A DNA stretch of 64,000 bases from Cystobasidium ongulense (lineage: Eukaryota > Basidiomycota > Cystobasidiomycetes > Cystobasidiales > Cystobasidiaceae). The position numbers and the translations under genes were made by a program. The stretch's first letter is position 1. Each line of letters opens with the position of its first letter. The stretch is taken from positions 372,001-436,000 of the forward strand of contig BQUP01000006.1 in the NCBI GenBank assembly GCA_022835595.1, in the 5' to 3' direction. Positions 33,331 to 44,756 of this stretch are shown here, piece after piece. The notes under the pieces were generated by a model, which was not told the DNA's origin, searched no databases, and saw nothing but the letters and a program-made list of their open reading frames with translations.

Positions 33331-36215
33331 ATGGCGAAGAAGGTCAAGCCAGAGGCCAAGAAGACCCGCTCTGGGTCTTCCATCCACAAGTATGGCAATT
33401 TCTACCGCCAGGATGAGAAAAAGAACAAGATGCTCAGCATGCTCACCGAGACCGGTGGGCCTACACGAGACAAGGACGGCAAGGTCATCAAGGCTGCTCC
33501 CTTCCAGAGCAAAGATGCTGAGCCTGGCCGCATCCAAGCTGACCGTCGCTGGTTCGGTGAGTCGGCTCTGTTTCCTGTCTGGCAGATTTCTGCTTGAATG
33601 GAAATTTTCGAACCCTCGCACTGACCCTTCTTCTGTCTTCGTCTACCTCTCCAGGCAACACAAGAGTCATCTCACAAGATGCTCTCACACACTTCCGAGA
33701 TTCCCTCGCTGCAAAGCAGGCAGATCCATACTCCGTCGTCCTCAAGCAGAACAAGCTTCCCATGAGTTTGCTGCAGGATTCGACCAAGGTGAGCAGGGAT
33801 GTCTTTGCATGCATCCCTCGCCTAGCTGACCTCTCTCTCTCCTCACAGAAAATACGCTCCGATCTAGCTACAGCAGAACCTTTCTCCGACACCTTCGGTG
33901 CAAAGGCTCAGCGCAAAAAGCCTAAGATGGATGTCGGCAGCTTCGACGAACTTGCCGCATATGCTTTGACTGCTAAGGCAAACAAGCCTGTCGGTCTCGT
34001 AAACCACGATGAAGCAGGTGAAGATGACGACGCACCCGTTGCATCGACATCGAAGCTTGACTTTGAGAATCTCGGCAACGACGAAATGAACGATCAGCAG
34101 CGGGCTGAGCGTGACGCCGAAGAAGCCAACGATGCACCTGCCGATTACATTCTCGCTGCCGGTACCAGTAAACGTATATGGGGCGAGCTATACAAGGTCA
34201 TCGACTCCTCCGATATCCTCCTTCATGTCCTTGACGCCCGTGATCCTATCGGTACTCGATGTCACTCCGTGGAAACATACCTAGCCAAGGAGAAGAAGAC
34301 AAAGAAGATCATCTACATCCTAAACAAGGTTGATTTAGTCCCAGGATGGGTAGCCGTGAGTCATTTCCGGTCTTTCGCTACATTCCCCTTCTATACCTTC
34401 TTCTTCCCTTCACTTCGCTTGTCTTTCTCCCTACATCCCGTTCTTCCCCCTCTCCGAGTGACATTGCTGGCGGCACGCAGGTTGCAGCCGCATTGTTTAA
34501 CTTGTTAAACACCATGACTAGTCAGGTCAACCGCATGTCTACTTGCCGAGCCTGTTTGTCCTCCGGGGCTGGCAGTGTGGAGCGCCAGACAAGGCTTATC
34601 GGATGTTTCGCATTAGATTAACTATCTCCATTGGAGGTAGCGAAATGTGCGAGGCGCTCGACTTCCGTGTAAAAAAGCCTTTTTATCAGTGGCGGAACGA
34701 ACCGTTACAGTCATGGAAGAAAAAACCAACTTCCCCGTAATTAAAGGAAGGCCTCCCTGAGTTGAAAGCCGTATTTGGACCTTCAAAAAGTCCTGGCAAT
34801 GCCGTACGGTCTTCATAGTTAGGAGGCGTATATTTCACCCCTCAATTTTTACCCTTTTCCCCTCTACTATGCAATGCTCTATCTGCTCAGTTTCTGGGCA
34901 CGATGCTGACAGTTGATCATGTCTACTTTGTATCCATCGTGGACAGGCTCGTTGGGTTAAACATCTCTCGAAAACTCACCCCACCATCGCTTTCCACGCT
35001 TCTATCAACAACTCTTTCGGTAAAGGTTCTCTCATTCAACTCCTCCGCCAATTCTCCAATCTTATGTCCGAAAAGAAGCAAATCAGTGTCGGTTTCATTG
35101 GCTATCCCAATGTCGGCAAGAGCAGTATTATCAATACTATCAAGTCTAAGAAGGTCTGCAAAGTCGCTCCTATCCCGGGGGAGACGAAAGTCTGGCAATA
35201 CATTGCTCTCATGAAGCGTATTTACCTTATCGATTGCCCTGGTATTGTCCCACCCAGCAGCAAAGACACAGAATCTCAGAAGGTACTGAAGGGTGTCGTC
35301 CGTGTCGAGCATCTATCCGCTCCTGCCGACAATATACCCGTTCTACTCTCCCGTGTTCGCCCTGAATACATTACAAGGACATATGGAGTTGAGGGGTGGA
35401 CAGACTCGGAAGATTTCCTGACCATGCTTGCTCAGAAGAGAGGAAAGCTCGGAAAGGGTGGCGAGGCGCACCTGAACACTGTAGCTATCATGGTGTTGAA
35501 CGACTGGAGTGAGTCCTTGCTATTTTACGCTAGTTTATGGACCATGTTCTGATTCCCGACTTTCTTTGCAGTCCGCGGACGGATACCTTACTTTGTACGA
35601 CCACCCGAGAGCTCGAGGTTGACCGAGGCAGAATTAGCAGAAGTCAAGGCAACGACAGAGGCCAAGGAGCCAACGTGGAACAAGGCAGACGAAAAGGCAT
35701 TCGGTACTGGCCGTGTTCCTGGTGTCATTCAACCTCTTCATCAAATCGTCAACAGGCAACGTTTCATCGAAGACGACTCGGACAAAGTCAATGCTCAACC
35801 GGGCGACTTCGAGATTGCTGAAGAATGGACCGGTATCACTGCCGATGGCCAAGAGGCGCCTGAAGTCATTGACAACGATCTTGAAGCTCCTGCAGGTGCC
35901 GAAGTGTCAGGCGAAGCGAGTGACGATGATAGTGATGACGACAATGATGAATCTGTAGTTTGGGAAGATCTCGTGGGAGCACAATCAGCTACATCCTCTT
36001 CGCCAGCTAAGAAGCGACAGGCCGACGATAATGCATCCGATGAAGATGAAGGCAAGAAGGTCAAAAGACAAGCCAAAGAACCGCGTATGAAGACCAACAA
36101 GAAGAAGGCAGAGAATTTCTTCACGCATGCGAATGTGAAGAATAAGAATAGGGAAAGAAAGATCCCCAGACCTGAAGGCAAGCTGAAGAAGAAGGAGGGC
36201 AAGCATAAGCAATAG
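33331..36215 (+). CDS. NOG2: nucleolar GTP-binding protein 2 (60S assembly GTPase)
   Basis: Five exons (33331-33556, 33655-33788, 33849-34355, 34947-35508, 35572-36215) give 690 aa. NOG2 is a circularly permuted GTPase that binds pre-60S particles in nucleolus and nucleoplasm and must leave before Nmd3 joins. The permuted order is visible: G4 [10 protein letters not shown] first, then G1 [13 protein letters not shown], then G3 DCPGIV. The N-terminal NGP1 domain is present ([52 protein letters not shown]). After the GTPase comes [14 protein letters not shown], an Asp/Glu-rich block, and a Lys/Arg-rich nucleolar-type tail. Intron 3 is 591 nt against about 60-100 nt for the others and sits just after G4, which suggests it carries something extra. 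Confidence 0.95.
34546..34712 (+). ncRNA. possible H/ACA-type snoRNA inside NOG2 intron 3
   Basis: Within the unusually long intron, positions 34546-34602 can fold into an interrupted hairpin (CCGA/TCGG, GCC/GGC, TTGTC/GACAA, CTCC/GGAG around a 14-base loop). An ANANNA-type box (AGATTA, 34615-34620) follows, then a second weaker hairpin (TTCCG/CGGAA, 34662-34697), and an ACA three bases before 34712. In Saccharomyces the NOG2 intron hosts the H/ACA RNA snR191. However, the pockets are not well formed and I found no complement to the helix-69 target of snR191. This is a weak call based on position and layout. Confidence 0.22.
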
Positions 36216-36471
36216 TAGTAGGCAAAGCATTGCTAAGTCTGCGTACCTTTGCAGTACGGTTTTGCGGTGTTTAGTATAGGTGGCTTTCTCAGTGCGTTGT
36301 TGTTGGTACCATCACAAGTCAGACTGCTTGTCCTCATAACAGTAAAAGAACCAATAAACATTATAAATGCACACTTCACTCTATCTAAGTTACTTTGCTT
36401 GCCCATCTTCGTATCTTTTGCCCGGTCCTTCGGCGTTCTTCTGCTCCGGTCTAACCTCAATCCTCCTCAAA

Positions 36472-37677
36472 ATGGCGCCGTTACTCCAAGCGCTACAGAC
36501 AAGGTACAATCGCAAGGACAAGGACTCGACTGTATACTCTGGCGATGTTGATCCTGAGTGGACTATCCAGGCGTACGTCTGCTTTGTTCGACTTGCATGT
36601 CCAGCTGTTTCGCTGAGGTGATCGGGATCTGTATACTGGTTCTAACAAACAGGATCCCTCATGGAGGTAAACAGAGAAAGCAGAAGCATAAAGGTGTATC
36701 AAATACTGATGAAATGTCTTCTATCTTCAAGGGTACGCTCTGGGTCTTGTGCTCGATGCCGCTACCAAGTACCAGTCTAGCACCTCACATAAAGACATCT
36801 GTCATTGTACAGCCCACTTCGTTCGGTCTGCATTGCCGAAACCATTCGAAATACACATAAAGGACCTCAAGATTGGGCGAGGGTTTTCAAATATCACTGC
36901 GAACATGATCCAAGATGGACAAGTCCGGATTATGACCCATCTGATCTTCACAACATTACAAGAGGCACCTACCGATCCTTCACAACGGAAGTTACCTACA
37001 CCTGACAATCTTACTATTGTCTCGCCGTCACCTTATGCCCGTGTCATGCCAATTGAAGTCCCTCCCAATAAAAGCAAGATCTCACCCGTCTACCAGAAAT
37101 TCACCTTTAAGAATCGTATGCGATGGAGTGAACAGTGGGATCAAGTTGCTCGTGGTCTGAAGCAAAGACAGAAGGATGGAAGAGGTGGTGCCGAATGGGC
37201 AGGCTGGGTTAGTTTAGCGGATGAATCTGACGAGTTGACACCGTCTAGCTTGTAAGAAAGAATCCTGCTCGCTATTTGCTAGTAAATCGCAAATACTGAC
37301 CGTGTCTGGTTTGGACTTACAGGGCCTTCTTCGCAGACATGTTCAGAAACCTACCTGAAATGCTGCCCAAGAAACAAAAGCCTGGAATAAGCTGGTTTCC
37401 AACTATGGTCATGGCGATAGACTTCAAGTTCAAGATCCCGAAAATACCGGGCAGTTACGCGAAACGCACAGTTGGTCTCTATGCATATGGTAACTTCATG
37501 CAAGATGGAAGGCATGATAATTCGGTAGAGGTATGGACTGCACCTTGCGAACTTCGCGAGAAGGGAACCAATCTGTCGAAAGATTGGAGAAAAGATCAAT
37601 TCTGTTTAGCTGTCTCGACACAGATGGCTCTCACGCTTCCTATCTCAGTGAATGAAAAGCGTCGGTCCAAGTTATAG
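36472..37677 (+). CDS. acyl-CoA thioesterase-like protein (double hotdog)
   Basis: Four exons (36472-36572, 36653-36666, 36732-37251, 37323-37677) give 329 aa. Exon 2 is a 14-nt micro-exon; with it the protein reads EWTIQAIPHGGYALGLVLDA, the hotdog start in which HGGY precedes the central helix. The second half has SPVYQKFTFKNRMRW, a central AFFADMFRNLPEMLP helix, then WFPTMVMAIDFKFKIP and the strand pair TVGLYAYGNFMQDGRHDNSV. This is the layout of fungal TesB/4HBT_3-like thioesterases that hydrolyse or edit acyl-CoA. Substrate is unknown and no peroxisomal signal is visible (ends RRSKL; the final SKL tripeptide is in fact a PTS1-type ending). A peroxisomal location is therefore likely. Confidence 0.75.
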
Positions 37678-38073
37678 ACCGGTCCAATTGTAGAAGTTAG
37701 TATATTGTCTCGCTATACCTCGGGCATGAGACAAAGATTTCTTCGTCGTAAGATGTATAGTATTTATCGGCCATGCACACCATGCAAGCCAGCGCACCTG
37801 TACATCCACATGAACTGATGCGGAGACACAACGCTTGCTTCTCTGGCAATAAAGAGAGATCTTCAGAATATATGTATCTGACAGAATCAAGTATTATTGT
37901 CGGTTCACACGAGCGCAGGACTGAGGCGCAGCGCCTTGCCGGCGTAAAGTTGTTCTAAAAGCTACAAGCTTGCACATGTGATTTATATGGCAACTGTCTG
38001 AAAATCAGAAGGAGAAAGAAAGAAATCTAGGTAAATAGTACTTTTGGTCGATTTATGTGATGAGGTCGCGTTT
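37678..38073. other. convergent 3' flanks
   Basis: The thioesterase and the secreted Ser/Thr-rich protein end toward each other here. A/T-rich, no gene seen. Confidence 0.5.
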
Positions 38074-39520
38074 TTACTCTGGGTCGTATGAATGGCAGAT
38101 CACCCGTGCTTTGTATTTACTGTAATCATCAGGGCGATCAGCGGAAGATACAGCGAATTGAGACTGCGTGGTGAAATCGCTTACAAGTCGAGTGGGGATA
38201 GCACCTGCGATAGCAGAAGTAGCGGCACCGACAGCACCAGTGACTCCACTGATAGCTTCCGAAGCTACAGAAGAGGCACCGCTGACGCCTGCGGATCCGA
38301 CGGAGGAGGCACCAGATGCTACAGTGTCGGTGACTCCGGATGCGGTGGAGGAAGCATCGGAAGCAGTGGAAGAAGCATCGGAAGCCATGGACGATGTGGA
38401 TTCTCCTGAAGTAGTGGATTCAGCGGCGGTGGTTGATGCGGCAGACGTGGCTGCACCACCAGCGGCAGTTGTGGAGTTTCCGCCCATTGTGGAGTTGCTG
38501 CCGGAGAAAAGGTCATTGAGACCAGTCAAGTATGCGGTGACGAGCTCAGCATAGAGGTCGAGACCGGCTGGCTGATCATTGACGCAGAAGTTGACGAAAA
38601 GCTGCACCGAAGTGTCGTTGCTGGTGGAGTTGGTGAAGAGGGTCAAGTCGCTGGTAGCATTGGCAATGACGAGGGACTCGGTAACGTTGATTGGCATGGT
38701 GATGTTCCAGTTCTGAACGAGTGTGCCGTTCATGGAATCTGCATAGCATGGAAAGTATGTCAGTCATTGAAGGGCAGAAAGGCACCAAGTTCGCCACTTA
38801 CCGGTCTGGTTCGTGAGGGTCTCCATGACGGTAATGTTCATGACTTCCCATTCTCGGGTGGCGCCGACACCTTCACCTTCGCTTGAAAGAAGCATGATGG
38901 GAGGGGGTACAGCTCCAGTCCAGTTGCTAAGGACTGAGCTGGCTTCTTCGATGTCTACATCGGGGTAGGTGGACGTGCCAATGCTGCGAGAATATGGAAT
39001 CAGCACAAGTTGTACCTACGCGAGGGCATACTCCGCGCAAAAGGAACTTACACGTATGTCAAGGAGTATCCCTCGGGGCAGCCGAAGGCGAACTCGGCTG
39101 ACGATGTATCATTTGCGGCTGCAGGAATAATCGAAATAGTGTCAGAAGTGGTTACAAAGCTCATGCGAGACTAGACCTGCGTCACTTACGTGTTGTGGTG
39201 TTGGGAGCAGCAGAGGCTCCACTGGAAGCAGCGACGCTCGAGATAGCTGAAGCGACGGAAGACGAGGCAGCGGAATCCGTTGCTGTAGCTTCAACCGAGG
39301 TTTGGGCAGTAGTCTCGGCCGCAGAGCTAGAGACGGCGGAAGAGTCGGCTGCAGTAGATTCGGCAGTCGAGGTCGCGGTAGATTCAGCAACAGTCGAAGT
39401 TGCTGCAGTATCTGTAGAAGCAGCAACTGTTGTGGTATCTTGTCTCTTGACCCGTTGAAGGGGAGAGGCCAAGGCAGCCGAAGCTCCGAGTGCGAGAATG
39501 GCAGAGGCCTTGAATAGCAT
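38074..39520 (-). CDS. secreted Ser/Thr-rich glycoprotein
   Basis: Four exons (39520-39190, 39118-39052, 38983-38802, 38738-38074) give 414 aa. The start MLFKASAILALGASAALAS is a classical signal peptide, followed by LQRVKRQD, a Kex2-type KR processing site. Then comes about 85 residues of Ser/Thr/Ala-rich, probably O-glycosylated sequence, a central domain of about 190 residues with one CPEGYSLTYV-like segment, many N-glycosylation sequons (NDTS, NWT, NIT, NVT, NATS, NSTS, NSTM), and a second Ser/Thr/Ala-rich region with ASDASSTAS repeats. The end (HSYDPE) is not hydrophobic, so no GPI-anchor signal is visible in this model. It resembles small fungal cell-wall or extracellular proteins; no enzyme motif is recognised. 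Confidence 0.75.
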
Positions 39521-40394
39521 GTTGACTTGCTATGAAATAGAGGAAGGTTGGGTTACTGAGTTATACGAAGGAATACCTGTTGGTGCAAGCAGAAGCCAGA
39601 AAAGAAAGCTCTTGTGCCAATGTTCTTCAATCTCTTTGCCTTCCCGGTAATGATGAGCGGGAAACTCTATGACTTTGACTGGACCGACCAGGTCAGATAG
39701 GCTGCGAGCATGTGTCCCGGCATAAGCTTTCCAGCACCTAGACGTCGTTTCGATTGTAGCTTCCTTCCTATTCGGGTGAATCTGGTGGTGCCGGAACCTT
39801 TTATATGAAGTCATCGAGGAAGAAGGCACCAAGATGCACGCAGAAAGCCGGTTTCGCCACTGGAGCAAGAAAAGCGCGCGGCACTCGCCGGCAGTATCAA
39901 TGAAGCTGAAGGTGAGCTCTGCGATGGCGACAGGTTTGCCAGTCATTGAATTGCCTGCTTGAACGTGTAGTGAATGTTGGCCAACCATCAGCGTGTCATG
40001 ATTAAAGTGCCAGACAGGTTGCAGAATTGGTGGAGCAGCGGCGACAGAGCTGATACACCGTAAGATGCAATACACAGCGACGTTAGTCATATCAGATTGG
40101 AATTCAATAGCTACCAAGAACGTCAGCCTGCTTATAGTCAGCGTCCTGCTGTTTTGGCAGCTTCTTGAAGGAGCACCGTGGTTATGGTCGTGCTTGACGT
40201 GATCGTAGCAGGCTGGGACGGTAAGAGCTGCAGAGATGGGTGTTTGAAACGTTCTCTCCAAACGAAAGGCAGTATACCTAGGAAGACTGATACCGTGTTC
40301 GCGCTGGCGTTCGACAGCTGTTCTGGAAGCATGAACATGAATAAGGCGCCGCTTATAACGCCATCGCGGACTTGCCTTTGCACGCATCTGATCC
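39521..40394. other. divergent intergenic region
   Basis: Upstream of both the secreted protein (minus) and the pseudouridine synthase (plus). A 315-codon frame on the minus strand (40477-39530) crosses it and overlaps a conserved exon on the other strand; it shows no family resemblance and is treated as chance. An additional 5' exon of the synthase could lie here, since CAG at 40400-40402 would be a usable acceptor. Confidence 0.4.
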
Positions 40395-41482
40395 ATGCAA
40401 CAGGCATTCAAGGTTCTGTACCAGGATGCGAAGCAGCTCTGCATCTCCAAGCCGGTCGGATGTGCGATACAGGGCACTCCTCACTCGGAGCTTGGGAAGA
40501 ACTGGCATCGCCTGCTGAAAGGTGCGCGAATCGTGACCACCACTGCAAGACCAGATTGAGTCTACCGGTGATAGCCAAGGCCAACCACTTCCTCCTTAAT
40601 ATTTTTCCTTGATGATACAGCATGTCGGGCATATGCAGGAACCGAAAAGCCTCTGCATACCGTACATCGACTGGACGCTGTACGCTGACAACCTAAAAAG
40701 CGCATCAACCGAGGTTTCAGCTGATGTTTAGCTCTCCCTTCCCTCCTAACACCATGACCCACGACAGAATACGTCCGGAGCTTTACTGCTTGCAAAGACA
40801 CCCCAAGCAGCGCGTGTCCTTTCGAAACAATTTCACAACAACACCGTCAAGAAGACATACCTTGCCATTGTGGACACAGGCCGTATGCCGTCCAAGTGGA
40901 AGGGTGCTGCTACGACCCCAGTGAAAATAGACTGCCAGATCAGATATACCGAAATGGGTCCTAGACTAGGTGCGTCTCGCGCAGTGAAGCTATCAAAAGT
41001 TCTCTAAGTAATATATGAAACTACTCCAAATAGAAACAGCAGCGTCGGCCAACGCAGACGGCAGCAAAGCTGCAAGTACAGTACTCCAGATACTGTCATC
41101 AAACGAACGTTTCGCTATATTCCAAATGAATCCCCTAACTGGCCGCAAGCATCAACTACGCCTTGTCTGCTCTCAGATAGTAAATGCACCAATTGTTGGC
41201 GATTTCAAGTATGGCTACGAAGGTGAAAAGGTTGATGGACATCTCTTGCATTGTCTCGAGTTACAATTTCAGGCAAGCTTGATGTTCATGCGTGATTCTG
41301 CTGCATTGAGGCTAATCCAGTGCGTTTGATGCACACAGACATGGCAGAAAAGCGGGAAAATGGAGCAAATTATAGCTCAAGCACCTCTTCCAAACAGCTT
41401 CCGGACTTTCGCAAGGGAGCACGGTTTAGACCTGTCACCTATTGACCAGTTACTGGATCCGGACGCAGCTTCGGTCAAGTGA
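40395..41482 (+). CDS. RluA-family pseudouridine synthase
   Basis: Five exons (40395-40521, 40639-40679, 40768-40969, 41034-41272, 41339-41482) keep frame to 250 aa. Motifs: KVLYQDAKQLCISKPVGCAI (family motif I), then GTPHSELGKNWHRLL, the catalytic HRLDANTSGALLLAK with its Asp, KQFHNNTVKKTYLAIV, and LTGRKHQLRLVCSQI with APIVGDFKYGY. The enzyme converts uridine to pseudouridine in rRNA or tRNA; the size and lack of an S4 domain resemble the fungal mitochondrial/RPUSD-like group. Intron 4 starts with a GC donor (CAG|GCAAGC at 41273). The chosen Met at 40395 is the first in frame, but a 5' exon encoding a targeting peptide could be missing. Confidence 0.8.
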
Positions 41483-41581
41483 ACAGCAAGACACGCGGGC
41501 TTGACACAAGCAATTTGCGCACAGCCATGACGTATTCACATACTACAAATGAAATGTCGAGTAAGCTACATTCTTAATGCA

Positions 41582-44160
41582 CTACATGTTCGCCTTGGTC
41601 ATGTCCTCGTCGTGATCCTGCAATGCTGCTGGCAAGGGAATGTTAAGACCAACTGCCCGAGCTGCCTTCCATGCTGTCTCGAGAACAAGCGCGATACCAG
41701 ATACAAGACCATAGAAAATCATTGGGATCTACCATAACATGCAGCGTTAGTGTGGCTCCCTCAAAGAACCGGTATTGCGGCTGTCGAAGCTCACCAAGCC
41801 CATGAAAAGATTGCCTAGCAGACCTCGACGGCAGATGACTTCCCCTACAATGGAATACAAACCTTCTTCAGCAAAAGCATCCCCTGTGAATGAGCAATAG
41901 CGAGTCCTTACATATCTCCGTCTTGATAATATTTGGGGCAGTTTCGCTTTTAAAAGGTCCAACGAGTCGATAGAAAGGAGTAAAGGCTAGAGACACGTAT
42001 CAGCACGACGAATTCGACGACCTCGTGACATAACTCGACCCTCACCTGCACCAAAGCAGTATGCAAGCAGAATCTTGAAGCCATAATTCGAGTATAGCTG
42101 CCTTAGAGTAGGTGCACCTCCAAAGGCGTCTGCAAGTGCGTGCGAATATGTCGAATGATCTACCCCATACTGTAGAAGCAAGCAAAAACGCCTCAGTCTG
42201 GCACATTCCGATAACTTTTCTAGGGTTGCATCACCTGTATACGGGCTGTCTTTTTAGCCAAAAGTCGATAGTTGCCCTCATCCTTCGGTACAGGTACCCT
42301 CTCTTGAAGCAGAAGGGACCAAAGCATGGCTTGCTCCTCGGCAATGGGCGGAATAGCGCCAACACCAGGTCTGACATGGCCAACCCAGCAAAGTGATGTG
42401 TCCTTTGAATCGACCATCTCGAGCGTGTCGACGTGATCTGGACCACGAGGATAGCCTTCTCCAAGCCAATCGAAACTTTGCTTGTATCCAGTAGCATAAA
42501 TCAGTAAATCGGGCTTGACAGTCCGCTTCTTCATCATTTCTTCCTTGCGGCCATCACGCGAATTGCCGAAAACTACGCTGCCATCTGGGTTGACGCGTTC
42601 TGGGAAAGGCGCGGCATCCACGTGTATAGGGCTATCAAGATCTTCCTTAGGGTCGGAGTACTGCGAGAACATCGACAGCCATCTTCTGGACGGCTTGTAC
42701 GGTTTATTGATGAACGCCTGCGCCTTGTGTGATTTGTTTAAGCTGTCATTTCACAAGAGTCAGCAACCATTACGCATCTAGACCAGTATCGAATCGGTGA
42801 CATACAAGACGTATGCTCTACCGAGCCGTTCTTCCGGTAACTCTCCAACCCTATAACCCGGAATCAGCTTAGTGATTCAAGCATGCCCGGAGTCAGCTCA
42901 CCATTGGTTGCATCCAGCCATTGTACCCGTCATGAACCATAGGACTCGCTTGATGACAAAGTCGGATACAAACCATCTGAGATGCAAGCGCTTCACCCAA
43001 GGATGAACGTAGGCTGTTTCGAACAAGTTCTACAAGAGCTTGTCAGCCATGCACTTTTGCCGACGCTCCGAAATGAAGCTTACTGTAATGAGACCGTCGA
43101 TCGGCAGCTCTCCATCAAACTTCACTCCAAACATTTCAAACGAGTTCAATACCTTGGGGAACGATAGGTAGCCGCCACGGTAGCAGAGTGTAACTTCTTT
43201 CGCTCCAGCTTTGCAACTCTCATACGCTAGATCCATAGCTGTTTCTCCACAGCCTAGGATCATGACTCTCTTGCCAACAAGCTGCTCACGGCCCTTGTAT
43301 GCGCTGCTGTGTAGTGACTCTGGAATATATTCGATGCCTGGAATATCGGGCCAAGCGGGCGTCACGTGCAAACCGCTGCAGATGGCTACTGCATCGGCAT
43401 GTAAGGTATAGGCTACGTATGCACGCTATCAGAGAAGGATCTAGCCAGGTGCGACGAATATGTACTCACTACTGGCCTCTTCAGTTGGACTGTTGGAGGG
43501 TAAATCTACCCCCGAATCCGTGCGACTGATAGTACCAGACTGCTTTCGTTGCAAAGTGACTATATGCCCGCCAGCGGGGTGCTTATCGATCTTGACTACG
43601 CGTGTGCTCATTCGGAACCGTCCAGGTTGTCCGTCCCATCCTTTACCAGAGTTTAACTTGAAGTTCTCAACGTATGACTGCAGAGATAGTGAAAGAAAGC
43701 TTTATCGGTACGCTTCTCGCCCGATCATCGGGGCTGCAATTGCTTACTTTCAAGTAGTTGACATAGTCAATGAGGGAGATATGGTCTCCATGTACACCTT
43801 TGTTGCTTGGGGGTATACGAAAGTCACTGAAAGCAGTGAGCTGCCTCGAGCTGACGAGTTCAGCGTTCTCATAGCGACTGCGTACAGCTCACGATCAGCG
43901 ATTTAAGGACAGACTGGCATCGAGTGCTGTAGACATACCGGTATCTGGAGAAGAAGGTATTAGCTATGAAAAGCTAGCAAGACCTGTCCCTGTGGGGAGA
44001 ATGCATACCTAAATGTGCCTCCAATCTCCTCCTCTGCTTCCACAAGCAACGGATCTAATGGATGCGCTGGATCTTGCTGGCTTGCATCGAGCAGCGTCTT
44101 CAGGGTGACCAGACCTCCAGCTCCAGCTCCAATGACGAGTACTTTCTTCGGCGTCGCCAT
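41582..44160 (-). CDS. flavin-containing monooxygenase
   Basis: Twelve exons keep frame to about 633 aa: 44160-44009, 43944-43939, 43877-43748, 43677-43470, 43412-43084, 43029-42902, 42850-42806, 42742-42235, 42169-42046, 41986-41912, 41844-41795, 41728-41582. FAD motif GAGAGGLV near the start; GGTFRYRRYENAELVSS with TAFSDFR; the NADPH motif VMILGCGETAMD; and the late LLIYATGYKQS. These place it in the dimethylaniline-monooxygenase/FMO class that oxidises soft nucleophiles (N, S) or ketones with NADPH and O2. Exon 2 is only six nucleotides (ATACCG) and supplies the YR of the FRYR stretch found in relatives. The C-terminal end has hydrophobic stretches (LLGNLFMGLIPMIFYGLVSG) that may anchor it to the ER membrane. 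An in-frame upstream Met at 44247 exists but the Met at 44160 lies directly before the FAD motif. Confidence 0.87.
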
Positions 44161-44756
44161 ATCACACTCCAGGATTTGGCTCGCGTCTATGGTCGTGCTG
44201 CAGCAAGGAGGGAAGTGTCGCAGATCGGCGGGCAACTTGACGGTCACAGCATTGAAAAGTTTCGGACCCTTGGTAAGTGTTACAAGCTACATTGGCTGCA
44301 TCCCATCCGAATCAATAGCTAAGAGCTCTGACATGACCAGCACAAAATATCCTGGTGCTCTCGACAAGGTCGACTAGTACTAGCACTTGGTGGCAAATGG
44401 CATATGGATATAATTGCATAGTGATCGTTCAAGAAGAAGGGATATGACTAGCTACAGGGAGTTGAAAAAGAACTTCATACCAAAAGAATCGTGTATTATG
44501 TATGCATGCTGCTGCCCGGCCAAGGCTCCGTCGAAATGCGAGTATGGCCGGTAATGAAAAGCACCCGTCGGTGCATGAGGCGTAGGCGTCCATGTTATAA
44601 ATCAGGTCATTGTCTTATATTGAACGGCAGTTGTGAGTGCCTTGTGGACTGAAGTATCGTGAGATGGTAGTCGGACTTAAAAGAAGAAAAGCCTGCTGCA
44701 GGCGGGATAACAACGCTGTTGAGAAGGATAGGCATATAAAGCCTCTGCTCCGGTCA
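44161..44756. other. intergenic: FMO promoter and kinase 3' flank
   Basis: No gene is seen. The right half should be the 3' flank of the kinase gene, the left half the FMO promoter. Confidence 0.45.

Noticed and set aside
34356-34946. Direct equivalent of yeast snR191 in the NOG2 intron
   Set aside because: No stretch complementary to the helix-69 target flanks was found, so orthology is not claimed; only a weak H/ACA-like candidate is listed.
39530-40477. 315-codon open frame on the minus strand
   Set aside because: It overlaps the conserved first exon of the pseudouridine synthase on the other strand, has no family motif, and crosses the promoter of the secreted protein. Judged a chance open frame.
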